Assembly: GCF_001039355.2 (NCBI RefSeq)
Contig: NW_019774925.1
Location: 100,141-164,140, forward strand
Direction of reading: 5' to 3'
DNA: 64,000 bases
DNA from: Lingula anatina
Taxonomy: Eukaryota; Brachiopoda; Lingulata; Lingulida; Lingulidae
Positions 49,630 through 63,000 of this stretch are shown piece after piece. The number at the start of each line of letters is the position of its first letter. Position 1 is the stretch's first letter. Under the pieces are notes generated by a model, which was not told the origin of the DNA, ran no database searches, and worked only from the letters and a program-made list of their open reading frames with translations. A program made the position numbers and the translations under genes.

Positions 49630-52044
49630 TTTATGGTCTGAGATCTGTTTGCAGTTTATGCCTATCTGACTGACTGTCTTGAAAAAGGAATAATGTGATG
49701 TGTCAGAAATATGTGGTAAAAAGTTAACTGCAAACTTAAAGGCAAATGATAGAACAAAATGTACAACTATATGAGAATTTTTTAAGTAACTGAAAAAGAT
49801 TTCATAAGTTTACTCACTAGTTAAAATTGTTACATGCAACAGAATAACAAATTTAAACTCTTCAACAAAATGAAGTAGTAATATAGTCAGACTGTGCCTA
49901 TATTTGCCATGCACTTTTCTTGTGAACTATAGCTTTTTTTTTGCGTGGATAAACTCTTGAGCTCGGTTTTAATTGCTTCTCTTTTTGTGAACATTTAAGA
50001 CAGCAAAGCTGAAAAGTGCACAGAAACAAAGCAGAAAAAATGATGATGATGCTAATGCAAGTATGAGGAAATTCCCTTGAATTAAAAAAGATTCATCTGC
50101 AATATAGTTTTTTTTTTCAATTTGATGCAATATCACATAAGGTTTACCAGAATAAGCACCATCAATTTTTAATTATGTGCTACAGATAACATGGACATTA
50201 AGAAAATGTAAATAACAATGGTTGTTAGGCCAATGAGATTTCAAAGTCACATACCGAAATTGTTAATATGTGAAAAAAGGCATAACTCCAAGAAAAATAT
50301 TTCAATCAAGCTAGTCCTAGGAATCATAGTTAGAGAATAATAAGTAACACATTTTTTAAATCCTGCTCTTAGGGGGCAGTGCACAAAATAGTTTTTGTCA
50401 ACTTTGATGCAATATTACATAAAATGAGAAAAATAATCCAATAAAGCTGTTAACTAGTCGAATTTGACTTATATTTGACCTTAAATATAATAACTCTAGT
50501 TGGCTTGAGGATAATAAGTCACATGGTTTCCCAAAATTGCTTTAATGGGAAAAGTGCACGGCATCAACAACACACAGGTGATGGCTGTATGTACAGACAC
50601 ATTGTGCTTGTACCTAAAAACTTTTTAAAGTAAATGTTACATGACAACTGAGGCAGTGAACTTGTTGCTCTTTAAAGCTGAAACATGTTCATAGGAACAG
50701 CTGCACTACACAAATCCATAATGCATACTTTCCAGAAGTTCAAATATTTATATTAAGAGCTCAATTAATCCTAGAAAACATTCATCAGGTGCCTTTAACG
50801 AGAATTTTACAATATCTCTATGAAGATAGACAACACATAAGAAAGATTTATGCCCTTATCTGAGGGATTTCACTAAAAAAATATCAACTAGAAAAGAAAG
50901 GAAAATACAGAAAATCTCGTCAATGAGCTGCACCTTTTTGTACCATATACAAGAATATACTATTTCAAATCAAGCAAACTTTCCACACTATTTTCAATTA
51001 ATACAGGAAAGGCAATGCATGTCATTTTATGAGTTTCACCTTGCAAAGGCAAACAAATGCAGTATTCACAAGGGAAGTTTAGGGGTAACCCCAGATCCCA
51101 TCAAGTAGCCCACCTGCCCAGAACACCTGGAATTATACAGCAATCTTACTGTACAACTTGTGGTGCTTTGAAACTGAAGTAAGTCAATAATTATCCTGCA
51201 CTTTGAATAAACGCTATATACCCCTTTTAATTTAATGTAGGCTTGAAAGCTTTCCTTATATTAGATTTGTCTCTCATTTTTTCTCTTTTTGTAAAATAGC
51301 CCTTACTTTTCTTAAATCACATGCTAAAGCACGTGGCCTGAATGCATGCTACTGACAGGTGATTGACTGTGTGAAAAGAGCACAGAATATTTATATACAC
51401 AAATTCAATTCTATGCATTAGTTGAAGTCTCCTTTTTTTTACAATTAAGCTACCCTGTAACTTATAAAACTCCTTAAATAAAAATCATGAAATTAAAACA
51501 AACTCTGAGTTCAACTGGTTCAACTCTGATCAGTGAGCCACAGTACATCCTATATAAAGCATCCAGTAGAGGAACTTCTGCAAGAAGTTATGCAAACATT
51601 TTTCTATTGCTGTGTGAACAGCTTACTTGGAACAGAAAGAGATGAACAAAAGTCATAGCTAGGACATCACAATTACTTAACAAAGACTAAGGCCCCATTC
51701 ACAATTAAGTTCCATTCCCACAGATTGCTGTCAACTTGACTGGCTTCAATGTCTGTCACGCCTAGTAAAGCTGTTAGGGGGTAATTATCTTTACCCCCTA
51801 GCTGATTCAGTAGACGTGACAGACATTTAAGCCGGTTAGTTGACAGCAATTTAGTGAGACTCCCCAGGGAGTTAGATCGATCCAGATGGATCGATCTAAG
51901 CATGGGAACCCAGTCTTAGATACCATCGGTCTATGTAGATGGATCCAACTTCATGGTGACTCTTGCTGAATGCAATCAGTTTAACAAATTAACATGCATC
52001 TTCCTAGCTTTAGGTAAAATACAAATAAGCTTGTGATTACGTAT
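49630..52044. repeat. Duplicated 2.4-kb block, copy A (intronic)
   Basis: Nearly identical to 52122-54524, with scattered substitutions and small indels; it ends at the N at 52045. It contains diverged core-box repeat sequence (agacagcaaagctgaaaagtg, about 49997), a hairpin tail copy (about 50590) and the MITE pair at 51689-51919. Confidence 0.9.
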
Positions 52045-52045
52045 N

Positions 52046-52121
52046 CGTCATATCAACATAGTTTCAACGTTGACCATCAACGTTGATTCAACATTGATTC
52101 AATGTTGATTTGCCCGCTGGG
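52046..52121. mobile_element. End of a palindromic repeat (caacgttgattcaac / cccgctggg)
   Basis: Repeated inverted motifs (tcaacgttga, atcaacgttgattcaacatt, gattcaatgttgat) ending tttgcccgctggg immediately before the copy B boundary. Copy A lacks it at the same point (ttcaacg|tttatggtc). The same kind of short element is widespread in aquatic animal genomes. Its left part is lost in the N. Confidence 0.6.
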
Positions 52122-54524
52122 TTTATGGTCTGAGATCTGTTTGCAGTTTATGCCTATCTGCTTGACTGTCTTGAAAAAGGAATAATTCGACGTGTCAGAA
52201 ATATGTGGTAAAAAGTTAACTGCAAACTTAAAGGCAAATGATAGAACAAAATGTACAACTATATGAGAATTTTTTAAGTAACTGAAAAAGATTTCATAAG
52301 TTTACTCACTAGTTAAAATTGTTACATGCAACAGAAAAACAAATTTAAACTCTTCAACAAAATGAAGTAGTAATATAGTCAGACTGTACCTATATTTGCC
52401 ATGCACTTTTCTTGTGAACTATAGCTTTTTTGCATGGATAAACTCTTGAGCTTGGTTTAATTGCTTCTCTTTTTGTGAACATTTAAGACAGCAAAGCTGA
52501 AAAGTGCACAGAAACAAAGCAGAAAAAATGATGATGCTAATGCAAGTATGAGGAAATTCCCTTGAATTAAAAAAGATTCATCTGCAATATAGTTTTTTTT
52601 TTCAATTTGATGCAATATCACATAAGGTTTACCAGAATAAGCACCATCAATTTTTAATTATGTGCTACAGATAACATGGACATTAAGAAAATGTAAATAA
52701 CAATGGGTGTTAGGCCAATGAGATTTCAAAGTCACAGAAATTGTTAATATGTGAAAAAAGGCATAACTCCAAGAAAAATATTTCAATCAAGCTAGTCCTA
52801 GGAATCATAGAGAATAATAAGTAACACATTTTTAAAATCCTGTTCATAGGGGGAAGTGCACAAAATAGTTTTTGCCAACTTTGATGCAATATTACATAAT
52901 AAGAAAAATAATCCAATAAAGCTGCTAACTAGACGAATTTGACCTATATTTGACTTAGTATATAATAACACTAGTAGGGTTGAGGATAATAAGTCACATG
53001 GTTTCCCAAAATTGCTTTAATGGGAAAAGTGCACCGCATCAACAACACACAGGTGATGGCTGTATGTACAGACACAATGTGCTTGTACCTAAAAACTTTT
53101 TAAAGTAAATGTTACATGACAACTGAGGCAGTGAACTTGTTGCTCTTTAAAGCTGAAACATGTTCATAGGAACAGCTGCACTACACAAATCCATAATGCA
53201 TACTTTCCAGAAGTTCAAATATTTATATTAAGAGCTCAATTAATCCTAGAAAACATTCATCAGGTGCCTTTAACGAGAATTTTACAATATCTCTATGAAG
53301 ATAGACAACACATAAGAAAGATTTATGCCCTTATCTGAGGGATTTCACTAAAAAAATATCAACTAGAAAAGAAAGGAAAACACAGAAAATCTCGTCAATG
53401 AGCTGCACCTTTTTGCACCATATACAAGAATATACTATTTCAAATCAAGCAAACTTTCCACACTATTTTCAATTAATACAGGAAAGGCAATGCATGTCAT
53501 TTTATGAGTTTCACCTTGCAAAGGCAAACAAATGCAGTATTCACAAGGGAAGTTTAGGGGTAACCCCAGATCCCATCAAGTAGCCCACCTGCCCAGAACA
53601 CCTGGAATTATACAGCAATCTTACTGTACAACTTGTGGTGCTTTGAAACTGAAGTAAGTCAATAATTATCCTGCACTTTGAATAAACACTATATACCCCT
53701 TTTAATTTAATGTAGGCTTGAAAGCTTTCCTTATATTAGATTTGTCTCTCATTTTTTCTCTTTTTGTAAAATAGCCCTTACTTTTCTTAAATCACATGCT
53801 AAAGCACGTGGCCTGAATGCATGCTACTGACAGGTGATTGACTGTGTGAAAAGAGCACAGAATGTTTATATACACAAATTCAATTCTATGCATTAGTTGA
53901 AGTCTCCTTTTTTTTTTTTACAATTAAGCTACCCTGTAACTTATAAAACTACTTAAATAAAAATCATAAAATTAAAACAAACTATGAGTTCAACTGGTTC
54001 AACTCTGATCAGTGAGCCACAGTACATCCTATATCAAGCATCCAGTAGAGGAACTTCTGCAAAAAGTTATGCAAACATTTTTCTATTGCTGTGTGAACAG
54101 CTTACTTGGAACAGAAAGAGATGAACAAAAGTCATAGCTAGGACATCACAATTACTTAACAAAGACTAAGGCCCCATTCACAATTAAGTCCCATTCCCAC
54201 AGATTGCTGTCAACTTGACTGGCTTCAATGTCTGTCACGCCTAGTAAAGCTGTTAGGGGGTAATTATCTTTACTCCCTAGCTGATTCAGTAGACATGACA
54301 GACATTTAAGCCGGTTAGTTGACAGCAATTTAGTGAGACTCCCCAGGGAGTTAGATCGATCCAGATGGATCGATCTAAGCATGGGAACCCAGTCTTAGAT
54401 ACCATAGGTCTATGTAGATGGATCCAACTTCATGGTGACTCTTGCTGAATGCAATCAGTTTAACAGATTAACATGCATCTTCCTGGCTTTAGGTAAAATA
54501 CAGATAAGCTTGTGATTATACGAG
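52122..54524. repeat. Duplicated 2.4-kb block, copy B (intronic)
   Basis: Second allele-like copy; after it the sequence continues through the right half of the MITE to 54628, so copy B is the one joined to the rest of intron 1. Confidence 0.9.
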
Positions 54525-54628
54525 TATGTTTAAAACAAGAGGAGGCATGTTATTCAGTTCAGCTGATTGCACTCAGCAAGAGTTGGATGGATATATGTAG
54601 ATCATTGGTCTCTATGGGAATGTGTAAG
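54168..54628. mobile_element. MITE family 1 copy with a nested MITE family 2 copy
   Basis: The outer element starts aaggccccattcaca and ends ctatgggaatgtgtaag; its interior (gtagatggatccaacttcat against caagagttggatggatatat) is inverted. Just inside the left end (about 54184-54397) sits a family 2 foldback running from tcccattcccacag to catgggaacccagtctta. The same arrangement occurs at 51689-52044, cut by the N. Confidence 0.65.
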
Positions 54629-56102
54629 ATTTAGAGTGCAACACCATTCTAACTAGATCTGAAATTTCCTATATATGATAAGGCTATGTTTATGGTCAAA
54701 GTTAGTGAACCAGTGTCTCTAGTACTAGTATGTACTCCAAATCAATGTGTTTTTTAATAAAAGAAGAAACATTTCAAACTGAAATAAATCATAAAAATCT
54801 AAATCAATGAAAATATTTTCTCATACATCAAGTATATCAGCAGTTTTAATGTACAACTATGTAATAAGGATCAATTTGCACCTACTGATCAATTGTGTAA
54901 ATAATTTAAAAGATACACCAGCTTATTAAATGAATTTCAGTTTTCTCTTCTTTATCATTTCATACAACATGTATAAAGATTTAACTACTGTAAAGATGGA
55001 TTTGAAAATTCATAAAATCATAACAGAAACCTATTTCTAGCAATATCTGTTACGTTTTCAGACAATGGTCTTGGATTAGTCTTCCATTATGAGTATTGTA
55101 GGGGCTTTGCAGTGAGTCCTAAACCATGCAGTACAAAGTGAAAATTCCATCTGTTGCGATGGTGAAGTGTGGGACATCAGATGTATTGGAGAGGAGGTGG
55201 GTATATGCATTTGGATATGACACATGCGAGATGCTGAGAAATCATATTGCACTGGGCAAATAAACTTTGACAGCTATCAATTTCTAAACCAAATATTTAT
55301 TTGAACTGTAAATCTAGAACTAAACAACTGCTTCTATAAACCCTGTCAAACACTGTATCTATTCTTACACCAGGACATGCACGGGGTTTACACCACATGG
55401 GAGTTTCCTGGTTGGTATAATTTTGTTCAGATAAATTTCACCACCATCTTGCAAATAAAATATTTACAAATACACTACCTGCAGCAGTTTAACCAAGATA
55501 AATGTCAGAGTAAACAGGTGCTATTTCTACACTGTGTTTAGTAAAAATCCCTTCAAAAGTACATTGGTTACGTGCATTCACCCGCTGGTTTGCACTCAGT
55601 TTTGCTTCAGAATGAGTAAAATTGCTGTGCCATACTTATGTTTAGGCACTTACTCGACTGCTATGTACTTGGTAACACAAATATGTCTCCCCTTTATGTC
55701 TATGGCTTTTGGAAATAATCATTACTATAGTGGCATCTGTATCCTAGACATTTTGCCTAAAATACTGAATTTTATCTTTGGCAGAATTAAATATGGAACC
55801 CAACATTTCATTGCCCACATTTCTTACATTGGTAGTACTTTATTTACATCTGTCATCTATAATAATAAAAACATTTGATAATCTTCAATGATTTCAATTC
55901 CAATTGATAAATCTGATATATTATTTCAATACTGAACATTACCAGTGCAACGACCTCCCTCCTCCCCCTATGCTCAATATTTACTTTCATTTTGGAAGAT
56001 TGCCACTTTCCAAGACGATTGGTAACTGTTTTAATGTGATATGCATTTAATAATGATTCAAATTTAATGATTATACATCATCAAGAATTAATTCATGTAC
56101 AA

Positions 56103-56144
<42 letters not shown>

Positions 56145-59100
56145 TAAAAATAAGGTAATTGAATTTTTTTTTCTACTGGAGCTCCATTACTTCCAAATTT
56201 GATATCTTATCAATAATTCAAGGTACATCTTTGTTCTTGGCATGCTTCTTAACTGCCACTAGTGCCACGATTTCTTCGATATATGGCAACAAACACCCTC
56301 CATCTATACAATCTAGACACAGGTTTAACTGACAAAACACTTTTGATACTTCCCAGGTCAGAATGGCAAATATGTCGATTGACACATTGATCTGTTCACT
56401 GTACATTGACCAGATATCCTAGTAATGATTTCAATTTGAAAAGAATCTATTGGGATATACTTGAAGTATATCCCAGTAGTACCTTGAACCTATACCTTTG
56501 CTGTTTTATATCTAATTCTAGCTTTGCAACATGATTGTCTGAGCTTGGACACGAGACTGGTGCATGAATGAAGAATAAATCATCTTTATTTGGAAGTAAA
56601 ATACCTTTTTTTTAATTTTTGATGTTATTGTGTACCCTTTAAGATTCAACATACCATTTTATTTTTCATTTACAAAAGATTGTGCCACTTCTATTTATTT
56701 ATCTCTGTTGTCAAATAAGTGTGTTTACAAATTAGGATAGATATTTTAAATATTGCTTGGATTATTAAGTAGCAATGGCTAGTGTACAAACATTCTACAA
56801 GCATTATTGATCTAATTAATTTAATTGCAATGCATTAAATGGCTTATCTTGTTTGCAATTATTTACCCTTGGCTAAGATATAAATTATGCAAAAAATGCT
56901 CTTACTGATTTTACAAAACACTCACTTCCTTCTGAATATTTTAAAACAATTTCTTTGCAACATTTAAGTACAATTGGCATATCTCAATCTATTCACAAAT
57001 TTGCTTTTCATGTGCCTATTACATATTTAAAAAAATCATTTATCACATTTGTGCAAGCATATAAAAATATTTACAATATATCTTTCTTTTTCGCTGTCAT
57101 ATGAATTGTTTTGTTTTGTTTACCACAACTCAAACCTTTCCCTCCCACAATTATATATAAATATATATATACCATATTATCTTTTTCTGTCAAAACAACA
57201 GAAAGTTGTATGGCTTCAGAAAAGACCTACCAGTTACAATACTTAACCAAGAAATAGAGAAACGAGTTAACTCAGAGAGACATAAAACTATACTGAAATC
57301 AATCTTTGATCCAATTGTGGTGTACAGTTGTTGATATGTGAGAATATAAAAAAGGAGGAGAGAAAAAAATGCCACCACCTCACAACATAATCAATAATGC
57401 TCACACCTAGAATATGTACCTCATAAAACCTTCATAGTATTCTACTTGAGTGGGAGGAGTTGTTTTCAATGGTTTATGTCCCACAGTAATTAACAACAGC
57501 TGGGTTGCTATTCATTGTCAAACTGAGTAGAAACAGCCAAAAGCAGAAAAATTGCAAGGCCATCATGAAGCAAGATATGCCATCAAAAGTATGATAAATC
57601 AATACAATTGACAGACAATGGTATCCAGAGTCACTGTTATATAACCCTGTGTGAACAATCAATTTAATACAAGAACAGATCATTTCTATAACAGATTGGC
57701 ATTATAAAAACTCTTAGCTATATCCTATACAATTATGGGGAAATGAATATATGTACTTTGTCCTCTCCTCTAACACCCCTCCCCAATAATTGTCAATAAA
57801 TCAGAAATCTAGACAAATTGCCGTTAACATCACAAATAGGAGAGGACAATAACCATTGCTCAAATGATGAGAATTTTTCAATTTTTTTTTGTCTTTTTTT
57901 CACATGATGCTGCCACTTTCAATTAGCACACAAATTTAAATTAACATCTCATGTGAACTGTGCAATGGTAAACATAATTTATATGCTTTTGCAGATCTAT
58001 TGTCAATCGCATGTTTTGCAAGCCTTAAGCTGCTAGAAGTCATTTTCCCCCGCTTTCTCTCTCATTAGATACCTGTTCCAGGCTATACCTGGGTCACTTG
58101 TTATGAAACAGTAGTCAGTCAGTATTTTCTAGTGAAGTAGTTACACAATTGAGTGTGAACAAAGTATTTGTCTGCCCATAAACCAAGACATTATTCAGGA
58201 GTTATAGACAGCTTTCAATGAATAAGCTGTGCACTCCTTGGACTTGATTTCCTAGGGGAAATATTATGATTTTTCTTGGTACAGATATATAAGAACTTGT
58301 GAGTGACAACAAGCTATGCAGCAATATGCTTGCTAGCTGCTGCTGGGTTTTTACTCTTTCTCACTCTCCATCTCTCTTCCTTTGTAAAAAGGTGAGATAA
58401 AAAAACAATCATTAAGCATATTTACCATATAGACTGCACCTGCATTTTACTTCTAAGTCAGCTTTTCATATTCCAATATTAATACTGAAATACCCTTTTC
58501 AATCTTTTAGAGTACTGACAAGAACATTTCTGACATTCTGCTGATATTGAAACTCGTAACTTAAAAGACCTCCACAGCTGGGCCAGCCATCTTTTTGCAC
58601 ACTCACCTGTGTAATTGAGCATAAAATCATTTTACTTTCAATTCATACACCTGACATTTATTGGGTGAGAACCATCTGTCTACATTTTAAACAAAATAGG
58701 ATAAAAAGGCTCTTAAAACATCTGGCATTCACACTGCTAATATTATGTATAATCTCAGGTAAAGCATGGCATCCTGGAATATAAAATACAATGGAGCTCT
58801 AGTGCATTATGTGTTCATAACTTTAGTAATAAATTTAATGCTTCAATCACAAAAACGCAGCCCTTACTACAAGTGACACATTAAAGCCAATACCACATAA
58901 GCAGAGGACGGTGTTTCCGCGCCTTTCTAAATAATCACAAAGGTTTAATAGCACAACATGTGTGGAAGTCGGGTAAACACTTGTATCGGCATTGTCTCTT
59001 TCTTAAATGGAAACTATTGTCTGCAGAAACCAGGCCCGATTTGACCAATTCATCAAGTAATTATGTAAACAAAGTCAAATCCAATAAGGCACAGAGCAAA

Positions 59101-59320
59101 TAACTATTAGTAGCTGACGTACAGATGCAATGTTTAAACAAGGTGACACTACTCGTTCAAGTAGGGACTGGGGGACCGCATTACTAGACCTACATTAACA
59201 GTAACATTCACTATAACTCGGTAATTTGGTTTACATAAATACATACATAGCAAATCTACAGACGAGGTAAAAAAAATTAGAATTAAAGTGATACAAGCGG
59301 AGTGTATAAAAGATACTCAC
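54629..59320 (-). other. Intron 1, part nearest exon 1
   Basis: AT-rich DNA with (TAA)n at 56103-56143. Open frames (for example 55534-55878, 114 codons) have no recognisable family. Nothing else supported. Confidence 0.55.
56103..56143. repeat. (TAA)n microsatellite
   Basis: About 13 ATA/TAA units. Confidence 0.95.
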
Positions 59321-59396
59321 GAGTTCCATCAAAACGCCTAGCGATTGTATCCAAAAATGTATTTTGGGGCGCGAGAAGTCCCTTCCTTCCCGGCAT
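59321..59396 (-). CDS. KCNH8: ELK-type K+ channel exon 1 (start codon, PAS-cap)
   Basis: First coding exon of a voltage-gated potassium channel of the KCNH/ELK subfamily, a plasma-membrane tetramer that carries subthreshold, depolarisation-activated K+ current. The minus strand reads [20 protein letters not shown] then RFDGT (residues 1-25) and ends one base into codon 26 at a GTGAGT donor. The [13 protein letters not shown] block is the PAS-cap, highly conserved in EAG and ELK channels and involved in slowing deactivation. The start is well supported: an in-frame TAG lies 9 nt upstream and -3 is G. It is missed by simple ORF calling because the ORF spanning it is in another frame. The symbol follows the vertebrate ELK member; invertebrates usually have one elk gene, so KCNH3, KCNH4 and KCNH8 cannot be told apart here. 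Confidence 0.95.
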
Positions 59397-60080
59397 CTCA
59401 GCCTACATGTTAAATCCAAATTCCGCTGTAAAGTATTTCCTACACTTCCATTCAAATGACCGTGAAGAGGTCTCTGCTTTAAATTCCCTCCGATCGCGCG
59501 GTTTCTATTTTAACCCATGTAAGAGCTGAAGCACTAGCAGCAGTCAGTCCTTTGTGCTGTTAGTGAAGTAATAACTCCGCAAAAAGCGTCAACCAGAAAT
59601 TCTTCGCGATATTTCAACGCCAAATCCGTAATAAGATAGATATCCGTCGATTTTGCCGAAGCTATCATTATCCTCTATCCAACTCGTTCCTCGAAGTATT
59701 CATCAAATACCATTTGCCGCGTTTAATTTAATATAAATACAGACTTCTCTCGGGTGCTGCGCTGACTGACACAAGAGGTTGTGTTGGATTAAGCGTGAGC
59801 GTGTACATTTCAGCTCAGATCGATACAATGTGTTAATTGCGGTAGCTGTGAACACAATCTTTGGCTATTTTCTCATCAAACGATGCACCAACTTGGACCG
59901 TTTACTCGTTAACCTGAACATTTTATTTCCTTTAACAAGTGCCCCACAAGTTAAGTAAAGATAAACCGTGTCGAAGGCGGGGCCCTATGTAAATGAATCT
60001 CTTACATAAGTTGTCAGTCTCTTGAAGTAGACCAGTCTAAATACCTGTACCGCTCGATTTCAAGAGAGCATGTCTTCGCA
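59397..60080 (-). promoter_or_regulatory. Probable 5' UTR and promoter region of the channel gene
   Basis: The DNA just upstream of the start codon is noticeably richer in C/G and CpG than the rest of the window (for example around 59380-59400, 59490-59510, 59580-59660 and 59740-59800), as expected around a transcription start. No TATA box or start site can be placed with confidence. A minimal start-stop uORF (59403-59408) and an overlapping upstream ATG (59455) lie in the presumed leader. Confidence 0.5.
59403..59408 (-). promoter_or_regulatory. Start-stop uORF (ATG-TAG) just before the main ATG
   Basis: On the minus strand the six bases ATGTAG sit 6 nt before the initiator ATG and in the same frame (ATG TAG GCT GAG ATG). 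The upstream ATG has A at -3. If transcribed, this is a minimal uORF able to hold back initiation at the channel start codon. No pyrimidine tract suggests that this AG is a splice acceptor. Confidence 0.5.
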
Positions 60081-63000
60081 ATCTGACCAAAAGATTGGGG
60101 AATGCACATTTCCCAATAAGTTAACTTCTATTCATAATTTTAATAACCTCAATTAATGGATATTTCTATCTTTTGCTAGATAGTATGGTAAAACATTAGA
60201 AATGAGCCAGAAAGGAGCATAGCCAAAATTACCGAGAACATTAATAATTATACATAGCAAGTAGTACTAATTTAGCCAAAAACTTGTATAACTAAAACAA
60301 TTGAAGAATAGATATTTTATTTCAGAAATTTAACAAGATTCAAAACATTCAACAGGCAATGCCCCTAAATATATATTATACTGTAATAATTCTCATTTTT
60401 CGTTTTTTTTTTTTCTTTTGGAAGTTTCGATGAATTTACCTGCTACTCGTTTTCTGCAGATTAAGTGGGTATTCTCTAAGTGCCACATAAAATATTCAGA
60501 CCCAAGCTAAACAATAAGGTCTTTGTGACATTTATCACTGATAACAGCGCCACTTCTACCACTCTATACACGCTGACAGAAACAAAATACTGAAGAATAC
60601 TCAAAATGGTCTTTTCAATAATCGAAACTCTAAACTAGTTAAGGTTAAAATCAGATGAATTAATGTATGACATTTACACTAGAGTTAATATAATAATTAT
60701 AATAAAATAACGTGCTATGGCCATTATATTACTATAGCAGGCACATCAAGGGACCTTTAGGGTTAGTACAGTAGGACTCAGTGCAGACAGCCTATGTCCT
60801 GGTGCATGTGCTGATCCTTTCTCAGCTAACATACAGAATCATGTGCAAAGTGTTTACATTTCTAAGTAAATAAAATATTGACCCAGAGATCTATAATGTC
60901 AAATAACTGGACTAATCAATGTGCATTCTTAACGGCCAATTATAAATATAAGATATGACATAGAACTCTCTGTACACGGTGCATATTCCTTCAATAGTAC
61001 AATGTACTTATGCATGTAAAATTGTAATTATGCATAGATAAATAAATTTTGGAGTGAAAATTCACCCAGTATGGCAGGATAAAGTCTATGGTCCCTTTCT
61101 ATTCAGATTCTCTCCCCTTAAAAGATGTCAACATTGCAGCTATAATTATACAAAATCATTTAACTAACACAAAAAACAACAGTTCAAATGTGGCCCAGTG
61201 CCGTATTAAGATTCTTCACACTGGCTACAGCAGTTTTACACAATTAGTCCAGAAATGCAATATTTAGTTCATCATGCCTTTCATTGCTTTTAGTTTTCTG
61301 CTGCATTGCTTTGAACAGCATGAACTATATCTTTTTGCAAGAAATAAATTTCCCCTTGTACTGTACAAGTATAAATAATTGCAATTTTAAGTATATGCCG
61401 TTAACATCAATCCAATCCAAGGAATACATTGAAATAGTTATCTTTTTCACATTAAAAAATCACAATTTCTCAACATGCTAGTTTCAGAAAACACTGACTT
61501 TGCATTCATTTCATCGATGTGAACACAGAAGTATCCACACAAAACAAAATCAAATACCAAATATGATATTAGTAGTAATGAAATCACTTGAAATGCAATG
61601 CAACTGTGGAGAAATCATCCCTACAAACCACCAAATTCTACATCTACTTTTGAAAAGTAAAATGTAAAACATTGGAGCTGCTACTGAAAACCCTCTTTTT
61701 TGTTATCCATCACCACCACTGTGGGCGCATATTGGACTAAAATCTTAAAGACTTGCATATAACAGTCTTATGGTCTTTTCAAATTTAAGTGTTAAGGTTT
61801 TCAGTATTGTCATGTGTTGTGTCATGTGATGTCATCATGTGACCCACAACATAAGCATCTAGGCAAAATGCAACAGTAGCTTTCCTAAAACAATCAATTT
61901 TTCACTTTTTACCAAATGACAAAATGGGCCATGATCTTCCTTATTTATCAAATATTGTACTTCTGATGTTTTTAAAAGTGGATTCACATTGTTTGCTTGG
62001 TTTCCCTCACTCAACATTCTAAGTTTTAAGGGTAGAGCATATAAATGTCCAATAAATTTGCTGTGCAAATTGATGATACCCGTGTATGATTTAGCACCAA
62101 AAAAAGCACAAAATAATGTAAAGAACATATGGGCTTCAACTTTTAAATACATTTCTCACTTACACCCATTAAAGCTACATGTTGCACTCCTGTTTTTATA
62201 ACCACATCTCATATCTCATACAGAATCTGTAAAACAAGAAATACAGTACAGCAAATTTTACCGATGTTTTTTTTTTTTTTACCAAATATTCATAACTATT
62301 GAAAATTACCTGAAAGCAATGCCCAATTTGGCCCTTTTCAATACCTATAATAGACTAGATAAGCCATCCTCAATTGCAGTTTGTGGAATTCAAAAGCAAA
62401 CCCAAGTTAGACATATACAAATATTGAAGACATAGTGAGCAAATGATTACTATCAAAATAAAATACCTTTGGTTACTACCAGCAAGTATGTATACATATT
62501 TCAGATTTGACAGATTCAAATTTCACTGACAGTCAAAACTAGGTGACCTAAAATAGCAAGATGAAGTATGGATTTTGGTTGGCACAACCAAATATATATT
62601 TTAAATCTGAAAATGTAGTGTCTTCAATCATAATAAAGCTGACATTGGAAAGTGATGGAAATGAATGAATAGAACAAGTAAAATCTATTTCATGAGAGAC
62701 ATTTCCAACAATAATTTGCCCCTATGCCTTTAAGTGAATCAAAACTGCTTTATCTCTTTTCTCTCCATTGACTAGCATTAACAAACACTTTGATTTTAAC
62801 ATGTACAAATAAGAATTCAGTTACCATATGTTGTTGCATATACAGGACTACTGCATAAAGCGAGTGCATCTCTGTCCTTTATCTGATAGAATTACTCCTG
62901 GATATGTCTTACCAATTTTCTTCTTTAATACTATATACATTATTGCTTCATTTGAAAATAAATATTTGGACACATTTACACATACTTGGCTGTCAGTATG

